From: Thermoprotei archaeon
Lineage (GTDB): Archaea; Thermoproteota; Thermoprotei; QMSL01; B3-G16
Direction: 5' to 3'
Length of the DNA stretch: 64,000 bases
Assembly (NCBI GenBank): GCA_021162845.1
Contig: JAGGXX010000027.1
Span: 1 to 64,000, forward strand
This document shows positions 47,680 through 55,707 of the stretch, piece after piece. Under the pieces are notes generated by a model, which searched no databases, was not told where the DNA came from, and worked only from the letters and a program-made list of their open reading frames with translations. Positions within the stretch are counted from its first letter, which is position 1, and the number at the start of each line of letters is the position of its first letter. A program made the position numbers and the translations under genes.

Positions 47680-48987
47680 AAGGCTCTTTAACTCGCAGAG
47701 ACGAGCTAGTCCTACGAAATCTCTTCTATGATCACCTAAGATCACATGTACCTTACCATCGTCTAACTCGCTTAATAGCCGCTGAGGATTACCATCTAGC
47801 TTTAGAAATAGATGAGGCCATATCTCAACGTCCTCCCTAAGTCGTTCCCTTGGCACGGGGAATGACTCCCCGCTAGCTATAAGAAGAGCTAGAGAGTCCT
47901 CGCCTTCCATTAATCTTAGAAGGGTCACCCTGCTTCTCTTCACTGAAAAGGACAACGATACCCCCTTTCCCCAATCGCTCCTTTGATTGGAGATCAGCAC
48001 GTTACGCGGATCAGGCGCCATGCTAATAGGTGCACCACCACAGCTTAGAATACGGATAATCCTATCGTGGACTTCTACGTTACTGATGAAACCCGAGAAG
48101 ACGACGTGACCTGTTGTGAAGAAGGCCATCATAGCAGTCATAAGGCCGTATAGGTCCGCATAACAATCGATAGGAAAGCCATCTTCCCAGAGAAGAGAGG
48201 AAGCAAGACAGAGCGTGCCGTAGTCCGATAGCTCCCTTCTGCAGTCAAATAGAAGGGCGTCTAGCTTTTTCTCATAAGCTAACCTCCTGATGGCTAGGTA
48301 TAACTTTAAGGAGTGCAACATCATGGGAGGCGATGCGCTTACCTTAATACCTCTTTCATGGAGTTCTTGCGATATACCGCGTAACTCATCCTCAACGACC
48401 CCCTCCACATACCTCTTTAAAGAGGTAGTTTCAATCTTGACGAACTCGATGCCAAAATGCTTTAAGAACTTCTCAAGGGCATCAGGATGAGACGAGCCTT
48501 TCTTAAGATCGCCCAATACCCCTACCCTCGCTGAGTAAAGCGACACATAACCCTTGGACGCACGTACAAAGGAGGCTACATGTGACGCAACACGACCTTC
48601 CCTAGGCCTACCGTAGATGAAACCATACTTAGCGTGGATTCTCCTAAGAAGGCCTTTCAACTGAAGGCTTGAGGCCGTTGAGATGAGACCTGGATCCCCT
48701 ACATCCCATATGAGGACTGGGATATCCTTAAGCATAAGGGGCCTGAGGAGCTCTTCGGATACCATTGAAGATACTAGGACTATCAAGCAATCCATGGAAC
48801 CTAGTCTAAAGCCCTCAAGGGCCTTGTGCAGGTCATCTACCGAGGTAATGACATCGCTCAAGGGTAATAGCTCGATATTATATCTACGAAGTTCCTCATA
48901 GGCCATTTTATGGTATTCTAGCGCCCTACCTAGACCCTGTCTAGATGAGAGGGTTATGAGACCTACGCGTGAAGGATGATGCCTCAT
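47671..48987 (-). CDS. L-fucose/L-arabinose isomerase-fold protein
   Basis: The 438-residue protein has the two Rossmann-like N-terminal domains of the fucose/arabinose isomerase superfamily (RVGLITLSSRQGL, DCLIVLVSSMV, PVLIWDVGDPG, ARVGVLGDLKKGSS) followed by a catalytic-like middle part (DALLFDCRRELSDYGTLCLASSLLWEDGFPIDCYADLYGLMTAMM). This resembles the segment where bacterial enzymes hold the metal Glu and Asp. A final beta domain follows. It may isomerise an aldose or be an uncharacterised relative. It sits between the ABC importer and the gal genes, divergent from galE, consistent with sugar catabolism. Confidence 0.6.
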   Translation of the reverse strand: MRHHPSRVGLITLSSRQGLGRALEYHKMAYEELRRYNIELLPLSDVITSVDDLHKALEGFRLGSMDCLIVLVSSMVSEELLRPLMLKDIPVLIWDVGDPGLISTASSLQLKGLLRRIHAKYGFIYGRPREGRVASHVASFVRASKGYVSLYSARVGVLGDLKKGSSHPDALEKFLKHFGIEFVKIETTSLKRYVEGVVEDELRGISQELHERGIKVSASPPMMLHSLKLYLAIRRLAYEKKLDALLFDCRRELSDYGTLCLASSLLWEDGFPIDCYADLYGLMTAMMAFFTTGHVVFSGFISNVEVHDRIIRILSCGGAPISMAPDPRNVLISNQRSDWGKGVSLSFSVKRSRVTLLRLMEGEDSLALLIASGESFPVPRERLREDVEIWPHLFLKLDGNPQRLLSELDDGKVHVILGDHRRDFVGLARLCELKSLLI

Positions 48988-49127
48988 GAAATCACCATGT
49001 TATGGGGTTATTAGTACAATATGTCTCTTTAAGGATTCGTTAGTTAGCTAATCTTCCCCTCCAAGACCTTTAGATGCCTGGAGCTTAATCCTTAATTCAA
49101 AGCGCTCGTCTGAAATAATACAGGAAG

Positions 49128-50105
49128 GTGGTGTCTACGTTAAGAACTGCCGTGACAGGCGGCGCTGGCTTCATAGGTAGTCATTTAGTTGACTACTTGA
49201 TGAGCAAAGGGCATTATGTAAAGGTCTTCGATAATTTTAGTGCAGGGAAAATCGAGAACATAAGACAATGGATGTCTCATGAGAGATTTGAATTATATAA
49301 GGTAGACCTTAAGGATAGGAATGCCGTTTTCGAGAAGTTGAAGGATGTCGATGTGGTTTTCCACTTAGCCGCGAACCCCGAGGTAAGACTTGGATCCCAG
49401 GATCCCTATGCGATATATAGTGATAACGTTGAGGTTACATTCAATGTCCTGGAGGCCATGAGATTGAATGGTATTAAATACATAGTCTTCACATCTTCTT
49501 CCACGGTCTACGGAGAGACCAACGTCAGGCCTACCCCTGAAGATTACTCTCCTATGGAGCCCATATCGGTTTACGGTGCTAGTAAGCTAGCATGCGAAGC
49601 CCTGATAATGGGCTATGCCCATACGTTCAACATTAAAGCCCTCATATTAAGGCTAGCGAACATAGTGGGGCCCCGAGCACAACATGGGGTCATATACGAT
49701 TTTATCCACAAGTTGCTTGCCGATCCCACACAACTTGAGATACTGGGCGATGGAAGTCAGAGGAAATCCTATCTCTATATAAGCGATTGCATTGAGGCCA
49801 TCTACCATCTGTTCATGGAATTCACGAAAAGCAATACCCTTATTGAAGTATATAACATAGGGTCACAGGACTGGATCACAGTTAAGGAAATAGCGGACAT
49901 AGTCGTGGAGGAAATGGGGCTTAAGGGTGTAAAGTACAGGTTTACCGGCGGTGTTGAGGGAGGAAGGGGATGGAGGGGGGATGTGAAGTACATGTTATTG
50001 GATGTAAGTAAAGCCCTGGAGAAGGGGTGGCGACCGAAACATACGAGCCAGGAAGCCGTTAGGCTAGCAGCTAGAGCCCTCATAAAAGAGGTGGGAAAAT
50101 GCTAA
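49128..50105 (+). CDS. galE: UDP-glucose 4-epimerase
   Basis: The 325-residue short-chain dehydrogenase has TGGAGFIGSHLVDYLMSKGH (NAD binding), VVFHLAANPEVRLG, SSSTVYGE, the catalytic YGASKLACE (Tyr-x3-Lys, near 151) and LRLANIVGPRAQHG. It interconverts UDP-glucose and UDP-galactose in the Leloir pathway. Start is GTG 49128 or GTG 49131. Its stop overlaps the ATG of galT by seven bases, so the two are co-translated. Confidence 0.88.
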   Translation: MVSTLRTAVTGGAGFIGSHLVDYLMSKGHYVKVFDNFSAGKIENIRQWMSHERFELYKVDLKDRNAVFEKLKDVDVVFHLAANPEVRLGSQDPYAIYSDNVEVTFNVLEAMRLNGIKYIVFTSSSTVYGETNVRPTPEDYSPMEPISVYGASKLACEALIMGYAHTFNIKALILRLANIVGPRAQHGVIYDFIHKLLADPTQLEILGDGSQRKSYLYISDCIEAIYHLFMEFTKSNTLIEVYNIGSQDWITVKEIADIVVEEMGLKGVKYRFTGGVEGGRGWRGDVKYMLLDVSKALEKGWRPKHTSQEAVRLAARALIKEVGKC

Positions 50106-51106
50106 AACACGAGCTCAGATGGAACCCCTTACTTAGGGAGTGGATCATAGTCGCAGGACATAGAAGAGCCCGCCCATGGAGGCCTGAAGAGAAAAAGCGG
50201 ATGTGCCCTTTCTGTCCCGGAGCTCCTGAAATAGGGGATAGAGCCGATTGGGATGTAATGGTTCTGCCCAATAAATATCCAGCGCTTAGACCTGACGCCT
50301 TAGAGCCGAAATCGAGACGTGGGCTTTTTAGGACGGCGGCAGCAAAGGGCTTCTGTGAGGTCGTAATAGAGACGCCTGAACATGAGGGCGATCTATGCAA
50401 TCTAAGCTTAGAACACATGAAAAAGGTAGTAGATGCCTATACCGAGGAATATAGGAAGCTAGGACATGAGGACTTCGTTAAGTACGTGATGATATTCAGG
50501 AATAAGGGTAAGGAGATAGGCGTGTCCTTAACGCATCCTCACTCCCAGATATACGCTCTTCCCTTTATACCCCCTAGGCCTAGAAGGGAGCTAGAGTCGT
50601 GCAGGGATTATCACTTAAAGGAAGGGCGCTGCCTGATATGCGACATCCTGGCACAGGAAACGCAGGAAGGCGAGAGATTGATATATGAAAATGATCACAT
50701 GATAGCGTTCCTCCCTTTCTACGCGATGTGGCCTTATGAGGTGCATATCGTACCCCGTAAACACGTTCGATCGCTTATGGACCTTAAGGAGGAGGAGAAA
50801 TACCATCTCGCTGATATCCTAAGAGCGGTAACCGCAATCTACAATGCTCTCTTTGACTTTGACATGCCCTATATCATGGTCTTTCACCAGGAGCCTACGG
50901 ACGGTAATGATTACGGGTATTATCATATGCACATAGAGTTCTACCCGCCATATAGGGAGAGAGACAAGCTAAAGTATGCGGCAGGCATAGAATGGGGAGC
51001 TGGCACCTTTACCTACGACGGAATCCCAGAGGAAAAGGCTAGGGAGTTAAGGAGGGCTGGACATAAAGCTATAGAGAAAGGGGACTATCTGGGCTACGTA
51101 CCATAA
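50099..51106 (+). CDS. galT: Galactose-1-phosphate uridylyltransferase
   Basis: The 335-residue enzyme shows the zinc-binding MCPFCPG, the active-site LTHPHSQIYALPFIP (His-Pro-His with the nucleophilic His), CLICDI (second zinc pair) and the C-terminal GYYHMHIEFYPP. It exchanges UMP between UDP-glucose and galactose-1-phosphate. It overlaps galE and precedes galK by 45 bases, making a compact galETK operon. A start one codon on is not supported. Confidence 0.95.
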   Translation: MLKHELRWNPLLREWIIVAGHRRARPWRPEEKKRMCPFCPGAPEIGDRADWDVMVLPNKYPALRPDALEPKSRRGLFRTAAAKGFCEVVIETPEHEGDLCNLSLEHMKKVVDAYTEEYRKLGHEDFVKYVMIFRNKGKEIGVSLTHPHSQIYALPFIPPRPRRELESCRDYHLKEGRCLICDILAQETQEGERLIYENDHMIAFLPFYAMWPYEVHIVPRKHVRSLMDLKEEEKYHLADILRAVTAIYNALFDFDMPYIMVFHQEPTDGNDYGYYHMHIEFYPPYRERDKLKYAAGIEWGAGTFTYDGIPEEKARELRRAGHKAIEKGDYLGYVP

Positions 51107-51151
51107 ATAATATCCATAAAGAAAGGTAAGCATAAGGGATTAGGGGATAAT

Positions 51152-52426
51152 ATGCCTTCCATAGAGGCGGCACTTAAGTGGATGCGCGAGGAGATGGGTA
51201 AAGTAGCTGAGATCGCTGTTTCAGCTCCGGGTAGGTTAGACTTCCTCAATACCCATCAGGATTACAAGGGATTGCCAGTAGTCTCCGTAGGTGTTAACTT
51301 GAGGACCTATGCGCTAGGGGCTCTTAGAGAGGATGATAAGGTAACAATAGCATCACGCAATCTCAAGGAAGAAGGACGAGAATATAGAGATGAGTTCAAC
51401 GTCAGCGGAATTAAATTAAAGGAGAGGGGCTGGTTTGGCAATTATCTGAGGGGGGCTGTAATAGCCCTTAAAAGGCGGGGGATCAGTATAGGGGGAATAG
51501 ATGTGGCCATATGGAGCGATGTCCCGATAGGAGGGGGGCTCGGCAGTAGCGCAGCGCTAACGGTGGCGTTCATAGGCCTACTTAATGAAGCCTATGAACT
51601 TGGCCTTACGAAGAGGGATGTGGCTGAGCTAGCCTATATAGCTGAACATGATATCCTAAGTATACCGTGCGGACGTTTGGATCAGTATGGCTCTGCTTAT
51701 GGCGGGATCATAAGGATAGAGGTTAAGCCTCCCTATAAGGTCGAGAGCATACCCTTCAGCTCTGGGAACTTCGTGGTATTGGATTCCGGTATAAGGCATA
51801 GTACCGCGGAGATACATCCTAGGAGACAAGCCGATATAAACGAGGGGCTAGCTGCACTCATGAATCTCCCGGACCTGCCTGGGGATCTGAGGAGTAAGCT
51901 TGGATTAAGGTATTATGAGCCCCTATGGGAGGAGATCGAGGAAGAGGAGATAGCGCCGTTCCTAGTGCATATCCCTGAGAGGCCAGCCCGTCGCATACTA
52001 TATACCATTAAAGTGCATAAGTCAACCGAATTAGCACTTAGGATAATGTGCGGGAAAGAAGTGAATAAGGACGAGGTACTAGGAGTGCTTGGTGAGAGGT
52101 GGAGAGAAGACATCGAAAGAGCATATCTTGAAAAGGGTGCTAGAAGGCAGATGATGCTCATAGGGATAATAATGAATCAGCAACACGAGCTAATGCGGGA
52201 TCTCTATGACTTGAGCCTCCCCGAATTGGAAAGACAACGCGATGCCGCTTTAAGAGCAGGAGCGCTAGGTGTGAAGATCTCAGGTGCAGGGCTAGGGGGC
52301 TCTCTAATAGCTTTAGTGGAGAATGAATCGATAGGTAATGAAGTCCTCAGAGCAGGAATAAGGGCTGGAGCTAAGAGGGGATGGGTTGTAAGAATAGATG
52401 ACGGACTACGAAAAGAGCCCCTTTAA
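51152..52426 (+). CDS. galK: Galactokinase (GHMP kinase) with altered sugar-binding loop
   Basis: The 424-residue GHMP kinase has motif 1 APGRLDFLNTHQDYKGLPVV, motif 2 PIGGGLGSSAALTVAF (ATP loop) and motif 3 VKISGAGLGGSLIALV. The catalytic Asp region is CGRLDQYGSAYGG. In known galactokinases motif 1 reads GRxNLIGEHTDYNxG, with Glu contacting the sugar; here GEHTDY is NTHQDY. The galE-galT context supports galactokinase, but the substrate could be a related hexose. The 3' end overlaps the convergent aspS gene by four bases. Confidence 0.82.
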   Translation: MPSIEAALKWMREEMGKVAEIAVSAPGRLDFLNTHQDYKGLPVVSVGVNLRTYALGALREDDKVTIASRNLKEEGREYRDEFNVSGIKLKERGWFGNYLRGAVIALKRRGISIGGIDVAIWSDVPIGGGLGSSAALTVAFIGLLNEAYELGLTKRDVAELAYIAEHDILSIPCGRLDQYGSAYGGIIRIEVKPPYKVESIPFSSGNFVVLDSGIRHSTAEIHPRRQADINEGLAALMNLPDLPGDLRSKLGLRYYEPLWEEIEEEEIAPFLVHIPERPARRILYTIKVHKSTELALRIMCGKEVNKDEVLGVLGERWREDIERAYLEKGARRQMMLIGIIMNQQHELMRDLYDLSLPELERQRDAALRAGALGVKISGAGLGGSLIALVENESIGNEVLRAGIRAGAKRGWVVRIDDGLRKEPL

Positions 52427-53721
52427 GGCTCAACGCGGAATCTATCCCTGGGGAATAATGAAGCTTCTCTTATGTTCTTAAGCCCTACTAGTTTCATGGT
52501 TAACCTCTCAGCCCCCAGCGCAAATCCCCCATGAGGCGGTGCTCCGTACCGGAATGCCTCGAGATAATATTTGAAGTTCTCTGGGTTAAGCCCCTTCTCT
52601 CTCATTCTTCTTATCAGCAGGTCATAGTTGTGGATCCTTTGGCCACCCGTGGATACCTCTAATCCTCTAAAGAGTAGGTCGAACGAACGGCCATAGGTCT
52701 CATCATATGGCATCGTGTAGAAGGGTCTCGAACTAAGCGGGAATAGATCCACGAAGGCGAGAGGTATCTCATGCATCTCCTGGACGTACTGGCATATGAG
52801 CTCCTCTCCTCTCTGATCCAGATCCTCGGCATGCTCGTACTCCCTCAAATTGAAATACTCAGATAGTATTTCCTTGGCCTCTGGAAACTTAAGACGAGGT
52901 ATCTTGTCGAAGTCAGGGATTGTGACGTTTAGTAGTTTTATCTCACGTCTGCAGTTCTCCTCCACTGATTTAAACATAAAACGTACCAGGCCCTCCTCTA
53001 AGTCCATTAAGTCATGCTCATCGCTTATGAAACCCATTTCTAGATCGAGGCTTACGTACTCATTAAGGTGCCGTGTCGTGCTATGCTTTTCAGCACGAAA
53101 GACAGGGCCTACCTCGAAGACCCTTTCAAAGCCAGCTATCACTGCTAGCTGCTTGTAGATCTGAGGGCTTTGAGCTAGGTACGCCTTTCTTTCAAAATAT
53201 TGTACTTCGAAAAGCTCAGCACCCCCCTCCGTACTCATAGCCACTATCTTCGGCGTATATATCTCTATGAAGCCCCTGGACCTGAGATACCTACGAAATG
53301 CATCTATAAGCTCAGCTTGTATCTTGAATACAGCCAAGTTCTCAGGTCTTTTAAGGTCAACTACACGGTATCGTAAACGGGTCCCTAACTCTGCGCCTAC
53401 TGCGCCCGTTACATCCAGGGGTAAAACCTCGGTTGCCCTATTAAGCACCGTCAATTCATCGGCTAGTACTTCGACGGGGGAGATCTTTGACTCGCTCTCA
53501 ACTACTAGGCCCGAGACCTCTACTACGTCCTCCATATTTAGCCTTCTTGCCTTTTGAAGGAGGTCCTGCCTCCCCTTTACGACTATTTGGACTAAACCTG
53601 AAGAATCTCTGAGTACTATGAAGGCGAGCTTGCCTAATACCCGCACCTTGTGTATCCAGCCATGAATCACGACCTTCCTGCCCTTAAGCCCTAAGAGATC
53701 CTTAATGAAGACCTTCTTCAA
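52423..53721 (-). CDS. aspS: Aspartyl-tRNA synthetase, archaeal type
   Basis: The 432-residue class IIb synthetase has an N-terminal OB fold (VVIHGWIHKVRVLGKLAFIVLRDSSG), motif 2 (FEVGPVFRAEKHSTTRHLNEYVSLDLE), a STGGQRIHNYDLL loop and motif 3 (GGFALGAERLTMKLVGLKNIREASLFPRD). Short archaeal length without the bacterial GAD insertion. It charges tRNA-Asp, and possibly tRNA-Asn if non-discriminating. It is last in a minus-strand run, 37 bases after the ceramidase-like gene. Confidence 0.95.
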   Translation of the reverse strand: MKKVFIKDLLGLKGRKVVIHGWIHKVRVLGKLAFIVLRDSSGLVQIVVKGRQDLLQKARRLNMEDVVEVSGLVVESESKISPVEVLADELTVLNRATEVLPLDVTGAVGAELGTRLRYRVVDLKRPENLAVFKIQAELIDAFRRYLRSRGFIEIYTPKIVAMSTEGGAELFEVQYFERKAYLAQSPQIYKQLAVIAGFERVFEVGPVFRAEKHSTTRHLNEYVSLDLEMGFISDEHDLMDLEEGLVRFMFKSVEENCRREIKLLNVTIPDFDKIPRLKFPEAKEILSEYFNLREYEHAEDLDQRGEELICQYVQEMHEIPLAFVDLFPLSSRPFYTMPYDETYGRSFDLLFRGLEVSTGGQRIHNYDLLIRRMREKGLNPENFKYYLEAFRYGAPPHGGFALGAERLTMKLVGLKNIREASLFPRDRFRVEP

Positions 53722-53758
53722 AGGCCTATCCCTCCAGAGAAATTGCGCCTAAAATGAT

Positions 53759-55066
53759 TTAAGTACTTACATCCTTCAAGAGGTTTAAAGTTGACGCCGT
53801 TATCAGTTCTTCGACATCAGGATTCACGATACATGCTGGTAAGGAGACCTCATAGCCACCTTCTTTGAAAGCCTTACTTATGGGTATGTACCCTGCGAAG
53901 GGGCCCACGTAACCAACGATCATGCAGGTGAGAGGATAGGAGTTACGCTTGATGCTGATACCTATTTCAACAAATGGTTCTCCAGGTAGCCCGATGATCA
54001 CCAGGTTACCTATTCGGAAGGCCTTTAACGTTACTTCTGCAATACCCGTAGGGAATAGGGCTCTTAACTTCCTTAACCATCTAGCTTTCGATATCTCAAG
54101 GCTTACGCTCAGCGCTTCCTTCGGTTTTACACCCTTTAGCTCGTTATAGCGAGCATATAACTTCCTAAGCTCATCATCCTCGATAGCCGGGAGATCTCTT
54201 AACCTGAGCCTTAACTCACGTTTGCTCACTTTAAGCTTGCATTCACCCATAGCTTCCGCTGAGTTTAGGAGCTTTAGGGCCTCGCCACTCATCGCGCGTC
54301 CCATTTTGATGGCATCCATAAAAGTGCCCATGGATCGTTCATATGGGCTCTCTAATCTCGTCCCTGGAGTGAAGGGATTTACGTCCCCACATGCCCCATT
54401 AAGGAATAGACATGTGTTTTTCTCCACGCTTTCGACGGTCCTTGAAACATAACCGGGATAGTCGGCGGAGATCATGAGGTTATTAGGGCCTAATACTACT
54501 GCATGACATGTGAAGTTCACCACAGAGGCTATGCTCCTCCCTCCAGCATCCTCCACCCCCATAGTGATTACTTCTTCATCTGTGATGCCATCAAGAGGTC
54601 TCCTCCTATTGATCGTCCAATTACGTACCATGCCCTTAGCGAAGCTAATCCTCGCCTTTTGCATGTTATTATAAGCGCTGATCAACGCTTGTGAGACATA
54701 AGCTGACAACAGGGATACATACTCATCCGTGAATTGATCTTCCATGCATGAATGTATGCCAAGCACGGAGGGACCTGAGTGCGTATGTACGGCAGCTAGG
54801 AGCACGGAATCCCCTGGAATACCCAATTCCCTCTGAGCAACGCGATAGACCGTTTCCGCAACCTGATAAGGCACGTATAGTAACTCCAGGGAGATAAGCG
54901 ATATGAACGTCTCATCATCGCTCAATATAAGGGTTCGGGCCTTTAGGTGATCATGAACTCCCTTCGAAGGCTTATCCCTTATCCCATATCCATCTAATGG
55001 AATACCTGCTGGCGGCGTTATCCTCACGCTTGCCGAGCCAGCTGATAGGAAGTTATTGCATTTCAT
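53759..55066 (-). CDS. Neutral/alkaline ceramidase-domain-like protein (paralogue 2)
   Basis: The 435-residue protein shares the family segments with 21373-22638: VRITPPAGIPLDGYGIRD, LLAAVHTHSGPSVLG, VNFTCHAVVLGPNN, FLNGACGDVNPFTPG and GLPGEPFVEIGISIK. The metal-binding His residues are kept and the GDVNP loop is closer to true ceramidases (GDVSPN) than the GNINP of paralogue 1. No signal peptide is seen, so it is likely cytoplasmic with a non-ceramide amide or ester substrate. It lies between the ASCH protein gene and aspS, in an apparent operon. Confidence 0.75.
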   Translation of the reverse strand: MKCNNFLSAGSASVRITPPAGIPLDGYGIRDKPSKGVHDHLKARTLILSDDETFISLISLELLYVPYQVAETVYRVAQRELGIPGDSVLLAAVHTHSGPSVLGIHSCMEDQFTDEYVSLLSAYVSQALISAYNNMQKARISFAKGMVRNWTINRRRPLDGITDEEVITMGVEDAGGRSIASVVNFTCHAVVLGPNNLMISADYPGYVSRTVESVEKNTCLFLNGACGDVNPFTPGTRLESPYERSMGTFMDAIKMGRAMSGEALKLLNSAEAMGECKLKVSKRELRLRLRDLPAIEDDELRKLYARYNELKGVKPKEALSVSLEISKARWLRKLRALFPTGIAEVTLKAFRIGNLVIIGLPGEPFVEIGISIKRNSYPLTCMIVGYVGPFAGYIPISKAFKEGGYEVSLPACIVNPDVEELITASTLNLLKDVST

Positions 55067-55092
55067 GAAGTAAAATGACGACGTTTCATCTA

Positions 55093-55707
55093 TTAAGGCT
55101 GATCTGAGGAATCCGAGCTAAGTATGCCCTGTTTCAGGAGGAGGTCAAGCGTTTTTCTTATAACTCTCCTTACTAGGCGCCTCTTTTCGAGACCCCCTAG
55201 TTCCTTAGCGGCCCTACGTAAGCTACCAGCTTTAGTTAGTAACCTGAGTATTTCCCGCTCTTCCTTAGAGAGGGGGATTTCATAACGAAGCGCTATACGT
55301 GCGATATCTGCTGGCCTGAAACCATGATAAATGGCGGCTTCATCTTCGTTCTCAGCAAGCTTTACAAGGCGAAAACGTATTATGGTCACATAATCGTTCT
55401 TCTTAATCTTAGGGTACATGCTCTTGAGCTCATTTAAGAGCTCTGCCTTGCTTGAGAATCCATCCCTTATGGCGTCCTTATGCGTGAGATCCTTGACCTT
55501 TTTATATTCGACATCCTCTATTATGGCCTTCCCTATAACATGTCCTCCGCCATGTATTATGATCTCCTTATACTTCGGAATAACTATGCCCCATCGAATG
55601 GTGGTCGTCTTCTCCCTCTGGAGTATCGTCGGTATGTACTTCCCTTTAACCATCAAATGCCTACCCAGGTAAACCCTTCGCAGTCTCCCCCTTCTCGAGG
55701 GCATCAA
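55093..55707 (-). CDS. ASCH-domain protein with C-terminal helix-turn-helix
   Basis: The 204-residue protein has a PUA-like ASCH domain at about 20-125: KGKYIPTILQREKTTTIRWG (the K-T-x-R substrate loop), VIGKAIIEDVEY and KNDYVTIIRFRLV. The last 60 residues (ILRLLTKAGSLRRAAKELG, RRVIRKTLDLLLKQGIL) look like a winged or tri-helical DNA/RNA-binding module. ASCH proteins bind RNA or act on modified nucleosides; this fusion is suggestive of a regulator or RNA-processing role. The start overlaps the upstream PAPS-reductase-like gene by four bases, so translation is coupled. The internal MVKGKYIP is an alternative start. Confidence 0.7.
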   Translation of the reverse strand: MMPSRRGRLRRVYLGRHLMVKGKYIPTILQREKTTTIRWGIVIPKYKEIIIHGGGHVIGKAIIEDVEYKKVKDLTHKDAIRDGFSSKAELLNELKSMYPKIKKNDYVTIIRFRLVKLAENEDEAAIYHGFRPADIARIALRYEIPLSKEEREILRLLTKAGSLRRAAKELGGLEKRRLVRRVIRKTLDLLLKQGILSSDSSDQP

